A DNA stretch of 64,000 bases from Seriola aureovittata. Its lineage: Eukaryota; Chordata; Actinopteri; Carangiformes; Carangidae. Positions 49,617 through 61,399 of the stretch are shown one piece after another. A program made the translations under genes and the position numbers. The stretch is taken from contig NC_079384.1 of the NCBI RefSeq assembly GCF_021018895.1, forward strand, positions 21,812,140 to 21,876,139, read 5' to 3'. The notes beneath the pieces are model-generated. The model had not been told where the DNA came from. It saw only the letters and a list, made by a program, of their open reading frames with translations, and made no database searches. Within the stretch, counting starts at the first letter, position 1, and every line of letters begins with the position of its first letter.

Positions 49617-49652
<36 letters not shown>
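49617..49652. repeat. (TG)n microsatellite
   Basis: Pure TG run of about 36 bp. Confidence 0.95.
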
Positions 49653-49654
<2 letters not shown>

Positions 49655-50154
49655 GGGGGTGTCCTGGCAGTGCGGGATGACAAGGGGAATCTGAGGATGT
49701 GGGTGGACAGCGATGGGCCCTGAGAAGACAAGACGGTAGAGAGACAATGAGAGAGACTGAGGAGAGTTCGTATGACAATGCACCGAAATCTTAACACTTA
49801 GCACTTTTTTTCTGTTCTGCAGTTATGACCCTCCATTAATTGAAAATAACCATTTTATTTGGTAACAATTTATAATATGGCTCCCACAGTTCTCAATGAT
49901 TTCTTATTCTTCTTTCTTTCCCTGTAAATTATGATTTACAGGGAACATATATGCAGTGCTCGTTTGGTATATACATAAATTCAAATATATTGCTGTCCAA
50001 TAGCAGGTGAGTTGACGTTTCAAAATTGTAACATTTGTCAACATACAAGCAAACAATGGATGAATATTTGATGTATTCAATTTTTCCAGCCATAAACATT
50101 TTAACAGTTCATTCAAGAATATTCATCAGGAAATGAACAACTGCTTATAGACCA

Positions 50155-50520
50155 GATACAGTGCATTTTTTACACGGTGTTATGTTGCAGTCTTATGCTA
50201 AAATAAGGAAAAAATAATCTTTTTTTCCATTAGCAATCTACATTCAATACCCCATTCTGACAAAGTGAAAACAGAATTTTAGAAATGTTTGCAAATTTAT
50301 TAAAAAGGAAGAACTGAAATATCACGTTTACGTAAATATTCAGACACTTTGACACTTGAAATTTAACTCAGGTGCCTCACAGGGTTGTGGCTCAGATCTG
50401 GAGAAGGCAACAAAAAAAAAGATTCTGCTACATTGAAGGTTCCCAAGAGGTGAGCGGAACGCCATCGTTCTTAAATGGAAGAAGTTTGGAACAACCATGA
50501 TACCTAGAGCTGGCCGTCAA
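50155..50520 (+). mobile_element. Tc1-like transposon, 5' fragment
   Basis: The leader words GTTGCAGTCTTATGCTAAAA, CAATACCCCATTCTGACAAA and TTATTAAAAAGGAAGAACTG match the 5' part of another fish Tc1-like family. Then comes a remnant of the transposase N-terminus (LKWKKFG, RAGR). The region between the leader and the transposase start is shortened, and everything after about 50520 is missing. Confidence 0.78.
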
Positions 50521-50980
50521 AGTGAGCTCCGTTTCTCGCACAACGACGGAAGTGAGCGCTGAACTAACGTGGGATGATGCGGTGTTAAACTAACAAACAT
50601 CTGAACTACAGTGGTTTCCCAAAACTGTTGTACCTTGTTGGTACCACAGTAGTTTGAACCATGTTGGTTTGAACCACCATGGTTAGAATGACAATGTTTC
50701 CAGATGTGTTCGGTCTGACTCACACACACTTTGAAATATTATGCCTAAATATGATGATAATTGTGATGATTACATGATTCCTATTTCGGCTATTCATATT
50801 GTGATCACATTATTGTTGATGTTGTATTATATTATTTTTATTAATAAAGAATCGCAATAATAAATAATAATAGTAATATACTGTAGAAGAAAAAGTATAA
50901 GAACTATTAGCTAGGCTGTTACAATGCATGTAGGGAGGCTCTATAACATTATTCACACCTATTAAAAGCTTTGGCATAGC

Positions 50981-51050
50981 ATGATGTTAGCTCAGTGGGT
51001 AAGTAGGTGCACACAGACCTGGGTTTGAATCCCAGTCGGTGACTTATCTT
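50981..51050 (+). other. tRNA-like sequence (SINE head or tRNA relic)
   Basis: An A-box-like TTAGCTCAGTGGG at 50987-50999 and a B-box-like GGTTTGAATCC. The T arm is perfect: CTGGG, loop TTTGAAT, CCCAG at 51019-51035. The distance between the boxes is shorter than in a normal tRNA and no acceptor stem forms, so it is not a functional tRNA gene. A run of five T follows at 51049-51053. Confidence 0.6.
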
Positions 51051-51188
51051 TTTCACAATGGCAACAGAAGATCTCAGTGATCAGTGGATTCATAAAGTAC
51101 CTTAAAGATTTCTGTGGTGTCCATTTTTCCTTTGTATATATTTGGAGTGAAGACTAACTTCAGAACACTCTTCTTCATAGGTCTAGAA

Positions 51189-51189
<1 letters not shown>

Positions 51190-51274
<85 letters not shown>

Positions 51275-51448
51275 GCACACACACACACAGACGCACACAC
51301 ACACACACACACAGACACACACACACACACACACACACAACACACACACACAGACACACACACACACAGACACACACACACACAGACACACACACACACA
51401 CACAACACACACACACACACACACACAGACACACACACAAACACACAG

Positions 51449-51490
<42 letters not shown>

Positions 51491-51491
51491 T
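51190..51491. repeat. Long compound (CA)n microsatellite, ~300 bp
   Basis: CA runs broken by regular GA, AA and GACGCA steps, ending in (TA)n. The longest uninterrupted CA run (51190-51270) is about 80 bp. Confidence 0.97.
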
Positions 51492-51816
51492 TATGATCTA
51501 TATTATTCACATTATTATATTACATTAAGGTTGACTCATGAACAGAGAAATCCATCTATAGAGAAATACATATGACGTGTTCGTACAGCAAGATTATTGA
51601 ACGTTTTCAGTTGACTTACATGATGACCACTTATCTTTGACTGCATCTTCGTCACCAGGAACTTCACTTTTAACCACAGCTTGAGAGCTGCAGTTCGAAT
51701 TATGCAACTTAACAACACTGTTAGTCGTAACCATGTATCACTTAATGATGGTTCGTACCATGTAAGTTACCAACATAGTTACTACGATAGTTCCAACTAT
51801 GGTTTTGGGAAACACT

Positions 51817-53040
51817 TGCATCCCAAGTGCTTAGTTCCAACTATATAAGTTGCTAATGTAGTTTGCAACTATGCCTGACTGACTTGAACCCAGTCCAACA
51901 TCTGGAGAGGCCTGAAAGCCCGAGCAGGGCTGCAACTGATGACACTTAAATATCATGATTCATTTTTGATTTGATAATTATAATAATTATTCATATAACC
52001 TATAAAAAAATCCACTGCCCAACACGAGTTAATCAAAAATGATGTCTTCAAACTTAGTTTGTTCTGTTTTTGTTTGTCTGATTTAAATGATTATTCAGTT
52101 CAATTCAAAATTAACTTAAATCAATCAATTAATCATATATTTACTAATGTGCAAATAACCATAATAATATGAGGTATGAGAGATAAAAGTTAATTGATAA
52201 TTCACATTCATTTTTGTTGTTGATTGATGATTATGAGAAAAGCTTTGTGCAGCTCCACATGGAATATTGCATCAAACTAATGACTCTGTTCAGCATCTTT
52301 ACACAAGCAAACCTCAGTATTTACATTTATAAAAATCAGTCCAACCAGCTGAGTTTGATCAGCTCCATTTCTGAAATGTGCTGTTCATTCACTGCTGATA
52401 AATCTGCTGCGGTCACACAGAAAATATGTATCTGCAAAAAGTCCATTTGTAAGGAAAGATGGAGGGAACATTCAAAAAGTCAAACACAGTTTCACAACTA
52501 AGAGAACAACAACACAAATGTGAGTTTTAGAGGAAACAGTAATAACATCATTTCATAAGAAGTTGGATTTAACTTTGATTCTTCAGTTGCACATGGACAA
52601 TAGTGAATTTATATCCCCAAGTTTCCCATTAAATAAAAAGCAGAATGACTTTTAATTTTCGTCAGTCCTATAAGTTTCTCACCCACAGAGAAAAAAGATG
52701 AAACAGCAAAAGTATGAAATTAAATAAAGTCACGAAACAGCGTCAATTTGGGGCCAAATCTCCAAATGGGGTTTCAAACTATATTTGCTGTTTAACAGAG
52801 AAACAGTGGAACACTGAGGGATTATGTAAGTCAGCACAGTGATGGCAGCAGCTGATAAATGTTGACTGATCCTGCGATGAGGGAGCTGAGGAGGCCCCGG
52901 GGCCCGGGGCCCCCGCTGCTCACAGCCCCGGCTGATTCTGGAACCGATGCTGAAATAAAAGACTGGTAATCGAGTGGCTGTCGTGGCGTGGGCGCGCGAG
53001 CGCTCGGCCAAAGCAAAAGCAAACCCCAGGGGCCTCGTCA
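51817..53040. other. Non-coding, one GC-rich patch
   Basis: AT-rich to about 52800, then 52870-53040 is strongly GC-rich (GGCCCCGGGGCCCGGGGCCC at 52892-52911). A minus-strand frame over it (52730-53044) has no recognisable motif. Confidence 0.45.
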
Positions 53041-53041
53041 G

Positions 53042-53815
53042 CAACCCCTCCTTCCTTTTTCTTTCCCTCCCCCTTCCTTCTTGTTTTTCTTCTCTTCATT
53101 GTTTTTATCTTCTCTCTTTTGACTTTCTGTCTTCCACTCATTCCCTTCTTTGCTGCACCCATCATTTCTCTCTTTTCTTTGCCACCTTGACTCTGGCCTA
53201 CACTTCCTTTCCTCCTTCCTCTTCTCCACTCATTTCCACCTTTCTCTTGTTGTTTTCCCTCCTCCACCCCAATTATTTTCCATCCTCCCTGTCTCTCCTT
53301 TAGTTACCTTTCCCCTGCAGTCCATGCATTTCATTGTTTTATCATCCTTTCCCTTCTTCCTTTGCTCCCCATCTATCCTTGCATCTATTTCTTATCACAT
53401 TCCCGTTTTCTGCCATTTCTCTCCTCCACTTCTACTCTTCTTCATTTTCTTATTCCCTCTGTCTTTGCTTCCATTTGCACTTTCCCATTTTCTCCACCTT
53501 CTTTTTCTTAGTTTTTTATTTTCATCCCCACAATGATTGTTTTCTGTTCTACATCCCACTTCTTTCTTTTCCTCTGTCCCTCTTCTGCTCCCTCATCTCA
53601 CTTTTCTTTCTCCTCCTTTCCTTCCCTCTGTCTTTGCTTCCCTTTGCTTCTTCCATTTTCTCCTTTCTCCATCCTCTTGTTTGCTTCTCCCCCATGTTTT
53701 TTCTCCTGCTGATTCCTCCTTCCTCTTTCCCTTCCTTTTTCCCCTCCTCCTTCCTTCCCTCTCCCTTTCCTCTTCTTTGCTTGACTCCTCTCTTTTTTCT
53801 TCTTTTATCTGGCAG
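53042..53815. repeat. Pyrimidine-rich (CT) tract, ~770 bp
   Basis: The + strand is almost entirely C and T with sparse A and G, and no single repeat unit. Long Ser/Leu/Phe-rich frames arise from composition. It ends in TTTTCTTCTTTTATCTGGCAG, a perfect splice-acceptor-like context. Confidence 0.9.
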
Positions 53816-55325
53816 GGCTTTCACTCCTCTCTCACTTCTCTGCCACAGTGTGCAAACATTTTTGTGTCCGTGGGCGAGACAAGAGAAAAACAGGCCACAT
53901 TTTCTGAGGACGTCCCCACAGCCAAACTGTTTCCTCATCTGAGTTTGTGGAGGCGGACGAGAAACATTCCTGAAAATGTGAAACATTCAGATGAGGCTTA
54001 TCAACGTCGGGGCTTTTCAAACACTTTCAGTGTTCTGCAGAAACTTAGAGCTTTTGTGGTGGCTGAGCTATTGTCAATGGACTACTCACACTAGACGGAG
54101 CAGCCTGACTGTGGAACATTCTGCTGTCAATGACGTGCTGGATGTACATATTGCTTTAATGCTGCAGCTGGTGAATGTAGCGCTAATGTAAATGCTCTAT
54201 AGTCTACAATTTCATTTTTTAAAAAACATCATCATTTATTTGTTGACACTATAATGATCTGAATCTGCAAATTATCTAGTAACTAAAGCTTTAAATAGAA
54301 TTGGGTCTGTAAAAAGTGCAATATTTCCATTTCTAAATGTAGTATAAAGTTAGATCTAATACTCATTAAAGTATAAGTACCTCAAACTGTAAAATACTCA
54401 GCGCTGTATTTTACATGCTGAGCTTTAAATTACACTCTTGAAACAACAGTTGGCAAAACGATCCCCACTCAACATTCACTTAATCACTTGGGTTAGAGCT
54501 TTCACCTGGTCTTTATCAGTAAATATTAAATACTTTCATTATTTTAAACACTGTTAGTGCCTTTAATACTTGGGCTGCTGATGAATATTATGGGATGCTG
54601 TCAAAAGCTCCAGAACAAGCACGTCCTGTAAGTGTACCATTATTTGAAGTTCTTTGGTCAGCTGCTGTTCAAGAACAAGAATGAAATGTCAACATGACAA
54701 CCAAGCAAAATTAGTCAGCTGATAAACAGTGATTTGAAATCTCTAGAACAAGTGAACGTTGAGTGGACATTGTTGTGTGAAGTTTTAACACGTTTAGTTT
54801 GGACACCTATTCTTGCATATATCGTGTGTATTTAACAACAGTTCTTTTTTCAGAAGAGTATTTATCAGGCTTTGGAAGGCAAACAAATTCATAGTTACAT
54901 AACGGCCAACATTCGCAATCTATAAAAACTCACTTTGTGCTCAAAAAAGCAAAAATGAACCATTAAACCCCTATTCCCACCTGATTCTCCCACCTTCTGT
55001 GCACTGTTTGAATACTTCCTTTACCAGCTTTACTGTGTACTTTGATTAAATACAAGTTCATTGTTTTGTGCATCAACTTGGAAGCAAGATACTGAAACAG
55101 TAATGGTGTTGGAGTTAAATTTTGACACAGGGACACTCATTGCAACAAGGCCTCAACATTAAAGCATGGACTACCTTACAATCCTGATCAAATCTGTTAA
55201 CACTGCATTTTAATGATACAAATTTCCAAACAACATTTAATTAAATTAGTACAAACCAGCTGACAGTGAAGGTATGGAAACAACCTGTGTCCGGCTGAGA
55301 ACCACAGTTGCAGTGGATTAATTCC
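53816..55325. other. Non-coding, no confirmed gene
   Basis: After the acceptor-like CAG at 53815 one frame stays open to 54094, without recognised domains (see findings). The rest to 55325 is AT-rich unique sequence. Confidence 0.45.
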
Positions 55326-55329
55326 CAAG

Positions 55330-56690
55330 ATGGCGCCAGTGTGTGTGGCCTGCCGTCAGCTGCTGTCAGCTCTGTTGGTACTTGTGGTATTCTTGAGGTG
55401 TTCCAGTCTGGTTTTAAAGCCTTTCACAGCACTGAATCTATCTGCGCTTTTAAAAGTTTTTAATGATCTTTTATTAGCCACTGACTCAGGGGATTCTGCT
55501 ATTCTTATGCTTTTAGACCTCTCAGCTGCTTTCAATTCAGTGGATCACAGTATCCTTCTCGCTCGCCTAGAGCATTATATAGGTATTAAAGCAAGGCTGA
55601 CAGAAGTTTTTCTGTCAGCCTTGGTGATTGTGTGTCCTCCTCAGCGAATTTACCTTGTGGAGTGCCTCAGGGGTCCATTCTTGGGCCTATCCTATTTTCT
55701 CTTTATATGTTCCCCCTGGGATCCATTCTTAGAAAACATGGCATTGCATTTACTTTTTTATGCAGATGACACACAAATGTATCTGCCCTTGAAATAAAAC
55801 AACACCCTACAGCAACTGTTGGACTGTCTTAAGGACATTAAAGATTGGATGACCTTAAACTTTTTAAGTTTTAATGAAAAAAAAAACAGAGATTCTTTTA
55901 TTCGGACCCAGTAGTGCCTGTGTTGGCCCCCACATAGACCTGAGCTCTGTAAATCCATACGTAAAATCCACTGTTAAAAATCTGGGTGTAATTATGGACA
56001 GTTATTTTAAATTGGACAAACACATCAATTCAGTTGTGAAATCTAGCTTTTTCCAACTGAGGCTTTTATCAAAGGTCAAGTCCTGCCTGTCTTTTAATGT
56101 TTTTGAAAGAGTCATCCATGCTTTTATTTCGTCCCGCCTTGACTACTGTAATGCTTTTTACGTTGGTGTTAACCAGAACTCCCTCTCACGACTACAGTTT
56201 GTCCAAAATACAGCAGCTCGTCGTTTAACAGGAACAGGCAAGCAAGAGCACATTTCCCTCGTGCTGGCCTCCCTTCACTGGCTCCCTGTACGTTTCAGGA
56301 TTGATTTAAAAATGTTAACTTTCGTTTATAAATCATTACATGAACTAGCTCCTTTTACCTGATCTTTTAGTGGCACATGTACCTCTACGCACTCTCAGGT
56401 CTGCTGACCAGTCGCTTTTAGTTGTGCCAGGATCCAGGCTAAAGCTCAGAGGAGACCGGGCTTTTTCAGTTGCAGCCCCCAAACTCTGGAACGAGCTGCC
56501 TCTACATGTCAGACTGTCTCCCTCACTGCCTGCTTTTAAATCACGTCTTAAAACACATTTTTATTCTTTGGCCTTTGACTCAGTATGAGAGTTGTGATTT
56601 CTGTGTGTTTTCACCAGTTTGTGTTCTTGCTGTGTTGTTTTTATATAAATGTGCTTTATAAATAAATTTGATTCGATTTGATTTGAATCT
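55330..56690 (+). mobile_element. Rex1/CR1-type non-LTR retrotransposon, degenerate
   Basis: RT pieces are in order: FQSGFKAFHSTES (frame-shifted start), motif A LLDLSAAFNSVDHSI, a corrupted motif B, motif [12 protein letters not shown], then SSRLDYCNAFYVGVNQNSLS, LHWLPVRFRIDLKML and APKLWNELPLHVR. The 3' end is GTGCTTTATAAATAAATTTGATTCGATTTGATTTG. Breaks occur near 55460, 55650, 55797 and 56362. Upstream of the RT, 55330-55390 (AAGATGGCGCCAGTGTGTG) looks like a LINE 5' leader joined directly to RT, suggesting a large internal deletion. Not active. Confidence 0.9.
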
Positions 56691-56723
56691 GGGTGGTAAT
56701 CCAGTGGTGAAGACATGTGCTCA

Positions 56724-57070
56724 TTTAGACATAGCCTCAGTGACGATACCCATAGGTCTTTGAAGAGCTGTTTTGAAGCTCAAAGTGAGCTGCTCCACCA
56801 TCGCCATCTTGGCAGTGTCTGACTCCGCCCCAGCTCATCCAAAAATGGACAAAGAGGTGAGGTGTGTGTGGAGCCGAGACTTTGGTGCATGCTGGTTCAA
56901 TAACTGTGGCAAGCATACACTTTTTGTACCAGGCTGTAAACATGTTTATTTCTGCTGCAAAGTTTTACATTTTAACATGGAGCCAGTCTCAAGTGGCCAT
57001 TCGAGGACTTGAAGTTTTTGGCACTTCCATATTGGCTTTATTTTTCAGGGTTAGGGTTGCTGCTTGGTTC
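56724..57070 (+). repeat. Unclassified dispersed repeat family R1, copy B
   Basis: Shares GGAGCCGAGACTTTGGTGCA, TGTAAACATGTTTATTTCTG and TTGGCTTTATTTTTCAGG-type end sequence with copy A at 11645-12135. Shorter, lacking about 150 bp of the middle. Adjacent to the 3' end of the LINE. Confidence 0.8.
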
Positions 57071-60000
57071 ATTCACAGCCATAATATCCAGGTGAGGTAA
57101 CTGTGGTAAACCTCTGTGTCAGTGTTAAACCTTTAAGTGTGTGTGAATTAGGATGACAACAGAGAGTTAATTCCCTGTCAACGCTCATCGCCAGGATCTG
57201 GAAGTGGCACCGGATGATCCACGGCTAGTGACAGGGGACACAATAAATACAGCCCGCAAAATGGGGGATGGCCTCATTAGTCACAGCTTTCATTATGGCA
57301 TGACAGCATGTGTGTGTATGTCGATGTGCTAATGTTCCATCCTTTCATCACTCCACATGCACAACTGCTGTGTGTGTATGTACATGTGTATTCAAAGTGT
57401 GTGTGCATCAATATGTGCAAGTGTGTGTCTCATTAATATTTGCATTCAGGCACTGGGAGAATATTTAAAGGGTTTTTCCATTGACACTGGGCTATCAGTG
57501 GGGCTGTAGTCACTCTGTCAATCTGTCACATTAATGTGTGTGTGTGTGTTTAATGTCTCTGTCAAACACTCCTGTCATTTATTCAGTCAGTGATTATACA
57601 TTAGGGAGGAGGAACGTTTTTCCTCTCACTGCCTTTATGTGTGTATGTGTGTGTGGCCTCAATACTTGAAGGGTGGTGGCATTTGAATTCACAACTAATG
57701 CCCACTTAGAAAAAAAGTGGTGCAGGAAAATTCATTTGCACAGCTCTGCAAAATATGTGTTGCTGGAAGCTTAGTGACACAGAGACTATATGTGGTGCTA
57801 GCGGGTGAGCTACAGCAGCTGATCAGCTAACCACTAACATGACAGCTACTTTGGCACATGCTAGCACAAGCCAATAGTCAACTGAGCTAGCTTCCTTTTA
57901 TTACCATGTGTATGAACAAGAGGAGAAAAGTGAGAACCTTTGACAGTAAGACCCCATTGTGATGTCATCATATTTGAAAGAGGGAGAGGTTGTGTGTAGT
58001 ATAGGATATCCCCCTGTGTTACAGGTGGTGGTGATGGAATGAAGAGAATGATAAAGATAAAGATATGGATATGATGAGGAGTGGACTCAATGGATTCAAC
58101 CTGGGCACTGGATATGAAGACTAGAGGAGGGAAACAGCTATACACACTGAAATGATGAGGAGAACAGATGTCATGTTTGACAGCAACAATATGATTGGCT
58201 GATTGAGATCATGGTGAAATCTGATTGGTCAGTTGATTAGAAGACGCATGGAGAGAGAGCGCATGGGAGAATAGTCCTCCTGACTGAAATCATACTGAAC
58301 TTCATTTGATCTATTTCATTGCAGCATGTTTTGACGGAAACATAATACTGTCCAGATTATAACCATAGGCAGAAGATTAGAGTTCACAGCTGCATTTTTA
58401 TGATTTTTAATGTGAATTACTGTAAACAGAGAAACACATGAAATGTTAACATTTTTTTAGCATTACTGTTCAGTCCCCTCTTGTGTGGGTACAACAGCTT
58501 TATACCAGAGGACCAACCAGAACGCCCACAGTACAGGACAGGAGCGGACAGGACAGGATCAAAAAGTGAACCCAATAGTGCATTAGAGATGCAGGGTTTC
58601 CACAGTGGAACAGTGCAGTGCAGCGTGATGTCAGATCAATCAGACCACAGCAGGGTGGAGCAGAGGTGGATGGTGACGGGGATGATGACTGTACACTTAC
58701 AGCTATGACACTTTACTCTGGAACTTTACAGGGGCGGCTGCATGTTTGTATTAGCAGGGTGAGAGGCTCTAATGTCTGCATATACGTATACATTTGTGCC
58801 TGTGTACCTTTCGTGACCTCGTGTGAATGTATATGTTCTAGGGGAACTAGCCTTTCATTCATGTTCTCAAATATTAAATGAGGGCAAAATGCACAGAAAG
58901 ATAATCTTAAGGGTAAAGTCCAGATTTTTTTCAATCATAATGCAGTACTTAAATGCCTACGTGTATTTTTAAAAAATGTCATTCGTTGCTCTTCCTTCCT
59001 CGCCATACTGACGGTTTTCTGTGCACTCAATTGCACTCTGAAATAAGCAGAAGGCTTCGGCGTCAGGAGTTAGACTTTGTTAGACAAATTATATTATATA
59101 AAATAATCCATACTATACCAAAAAGGATTAGTTAAACATTTTCGGAAAATTATTTACTTTTTTGAAATTAATGTGAAGAGAAAATTGATGAGTCTCATGT
59201 GTTACAGAGCTGAAATCAGGACATTTCTTCACCAACTTCAATGGACGTTGACATGAATTTTCGCAGTCTGAAACAAATTTTTCCAATTATTCCACACAAC
59301 ATAAGTGCAGAACAACATGCTGCATCACAGAAATGTAAAAATGTCTGAGAGTTTATGTTTTGAAGCCATAGTTTTCCCATCTGCTCAACTATTAGTATAA
59401 ACCCTTGTGTGGTTTTAGGGTAAGTTCAATTACAGGTTAAACAAATAAAAATATATTAAGCAAGGCACATAGAAGTGTTGGTATGGTCTTTCTAGCTTTG
59501 CAGAGAGCCAGGGTAGAGCAAGGACAGTGGTTTCCCCATACAGTCTTTCTGCTAAGCTAGTCGAAACACCGTCTAACTGCAGCTCCATACTTCTTCCACA
59601 GATATGAGAGTGATTATTATTATTATTTATACGAATGTGACCAGTGGACAAGCAGTGTACAGATTAGCTGTAAGCTTGCTTGCAACGTATGCACCAACCA
59701 TGTCAGTGGGAGTGAGACTTTGACTGTTTCCAGCTCAGCCTCCGACTGATCTCAGATCTCACCAGGAACCTCTTTTTTACTTTGTGTCACTCCTGGGCAA
59801 ATGTGTGTCTCATTGGGTCTTTCCTTTAAATTTGTGTGCACACCAACATCTGGTGTTGTGTCTGAACACAATCAGAGAGGAAGTGACAACTTTTCCCAAA
59901 TGTTGAACTATTCCTTTAAGTAGAGTTACATAAACAATTTCTTGTTTACATGTTAAGTCTCTTGAATAAGGTTATGAACTCAGCACTACTATGTAGAACA

Positions 60001-60840
60001 GTAACAGTTACAATATGACCCCCCCCCCCCCCCCCCCCCACTGTTCAGGCCATCTGAGACAAGGCGCGTCTCTGTATAACACAGATTTCCAACTCTGCAG
60101 CTTTCTTCTTTTATCATTTCTCTGGTTGTTCTCTTTTCTTGCCTTCTCTTCTATCTTGGACCGATATCAGAGTGTTTCCACTCGCTTTCATGTTTCACAC
60201 AGCAGGCGATGAAAGCTGTCAGTCTGTGATGCAACAAAGCTAACAGTCATGGTGGCAGTCGAGCCACTTTAAAGGAAGAATTATGGATTTAAGAGCGGTG
60301 ACTTTCAGAATTAGGGGTAATGATCTTCCACCTCGTGAAAAATTGGATTTTTGTGTGTTCCGGTGGGCACTGGTATGACATTAGAAAGACTTTCCGTATT
60401 TGAGTAGGACACTGAAGGACCTACTGCTCACTTTAAAAGAACCTCTGGATCAAAGCTTAATGTCTCACTTTCAGTGTATATACTGTGGCTTTGGATTTAT
60501 TGCCACAGGTCTAAACTATTGAACAAAAGTAGCATCATAAGAGACAAGAAAGAGACACAGAATACATCAAATTTCACATATATTACATATATTTCCCCAA
60601 AATTCTGCAGTATATTTCATATAGTATTGATATTTCTTTGAGGAACATCTCAGGAAATGCATTTATTTTCTTCCTTCTGAGAGTCATGTCAGGTTCAGAC
60701 TACATGATATCAGCCTGATAATAGCTAGACCCAACAGGCGGGATCAGGCACAACAACTAAAAGGGACACAAGACAGCAAGTATCACACCGCTTCAGACTC
60801 TGTTTGTTCCCAGATGTTGGTCCCTGTCATCTCCTTCTGA
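57071..60840. other. Non-coding, mostly unique
   Basis: No gene recognised. 57170-57310 and 57450-57540 are candidate conserved stretches. Scattered short TG runs. 59150-59920 contains words common in fish repeats (CCCAAATGTTGAACTATTCC). A pure C run lies at 60018-60039. Confidence 0.45.
60018..60039. repeat. Poly(C) run, ~21 nt
   Basis: Uninterrupted cytosine run after GACC; its length may be inexact in any assembly. Confidence 0.9.
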
Positions 60841-60844
60841 TGAC

Positions 60845-61245
60845 ATTCAATTCAATTCAATTTTATTGATATCACACTAAATCATAACACATTGTCTCAT
60901 TGCACTTTACAGAGGCAGGTCAAAACCTTTTGATATAAGAGAGACAAAGCCAAGAGTGGAGAGAAAAAACTCCCTTTTAACAGGAAGAAACCGCCAACAG
61001 AACCAGACTCAGGGTGCCTTGACTGGTTGGGTTGAGAGGAGAGAAAGGGGGAGAGGGGAGAAAGAGGGAGGAGAGGGGGAGAGAGAAGAGAGAGAAACCA
61101 AGAACAGCTGTATATACTTTTGTATTCAAGCACAGTCAGACTGGTTAATTCATTAATTGAGGACTGAGGAAAGAGAGAGAGAGAAAAGAGAGAGAGAGAG
61201 AGAGAGAGGAGAGAAGCACCAACTACAGGTAAGACAAGACACAAT
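60845..61245 (-). repeat. Unclassified dispersed repeat R3, copy 2
   Basis: The reverse complement of this region aligns with 22860-23115. Starts with three ATTCA/ATTTT-type units (CAATTCAATTCAATTTTATT), contains AAAAACTCCCTTTTAACAGG and a GA-rich end at 61160-61210. In fish this arrangement is very common; class not assigned. Confidence 0.78.
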
Positions 61246-61399
61246 GTTGATCACATGCAGTAGCATGTTATAAATGCATGGGAGAGTCAGAGAAATGTAG
61301 AAGAACTCAGTGCACCATGGGAGTTCCCCGGCAGTCTGGCCCATAACTAAGAGATGGTTCAGAGTTCAGCTGAGTCAGCTCTAACTATAAGCCTTATCA

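Larger units (their letters stand above)
45840..50150. other. Non-coding, mostly unique
   Basis: About 4.3 kb without a recognised gene. It contains (CA)n at 46284-46322, (AT)n at 47800-47821, an A run at 48258-48270 and (TG)n at 49617-49652. Short frames lack motifs. Confidence 0.45.
50609..51816. mobile_element. MITE-like unit with GTTTCCCAAAAC ends
   Basis: GTTTCCCAAAAC at 50614-50625 is exactly repeated in inverse as GTTTTGGGAAAC at 51802-51813, with related subterminal GTTGGTA and GTTCGTACC words on both sides. Such ends occur in fish Harbinger-like non-autonomous elements. No transposase. The interior holds a tRNA-like sequence and a long CA tract. No convincing target duplication seen. 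Confidence 0.45.

Noticed and set aside
50981..51050. Functional tRNA gene
   Set aside because: The T arm is perfect, but the acceptor stem does not pair and the A-to-B box spacing is too short.
51074..51575. Cys/Val and His/Thr repeat proteins
   Set aside because: Translation of the CA/TG microsatellite; same for the frames at 42410, 29712, 41685 and 15610.
52730..53044. Minus-strand frame of about 100 codons
   Set aside because: GC-rich composition, no recognised domain, no splice context supporting it.
53150..53942. Long Ser/Leu/Phe-rich open frames on the + strand
   Set aside because: They come from the pyrimidine-only composition; no motif, and overlapping frames are equally open.
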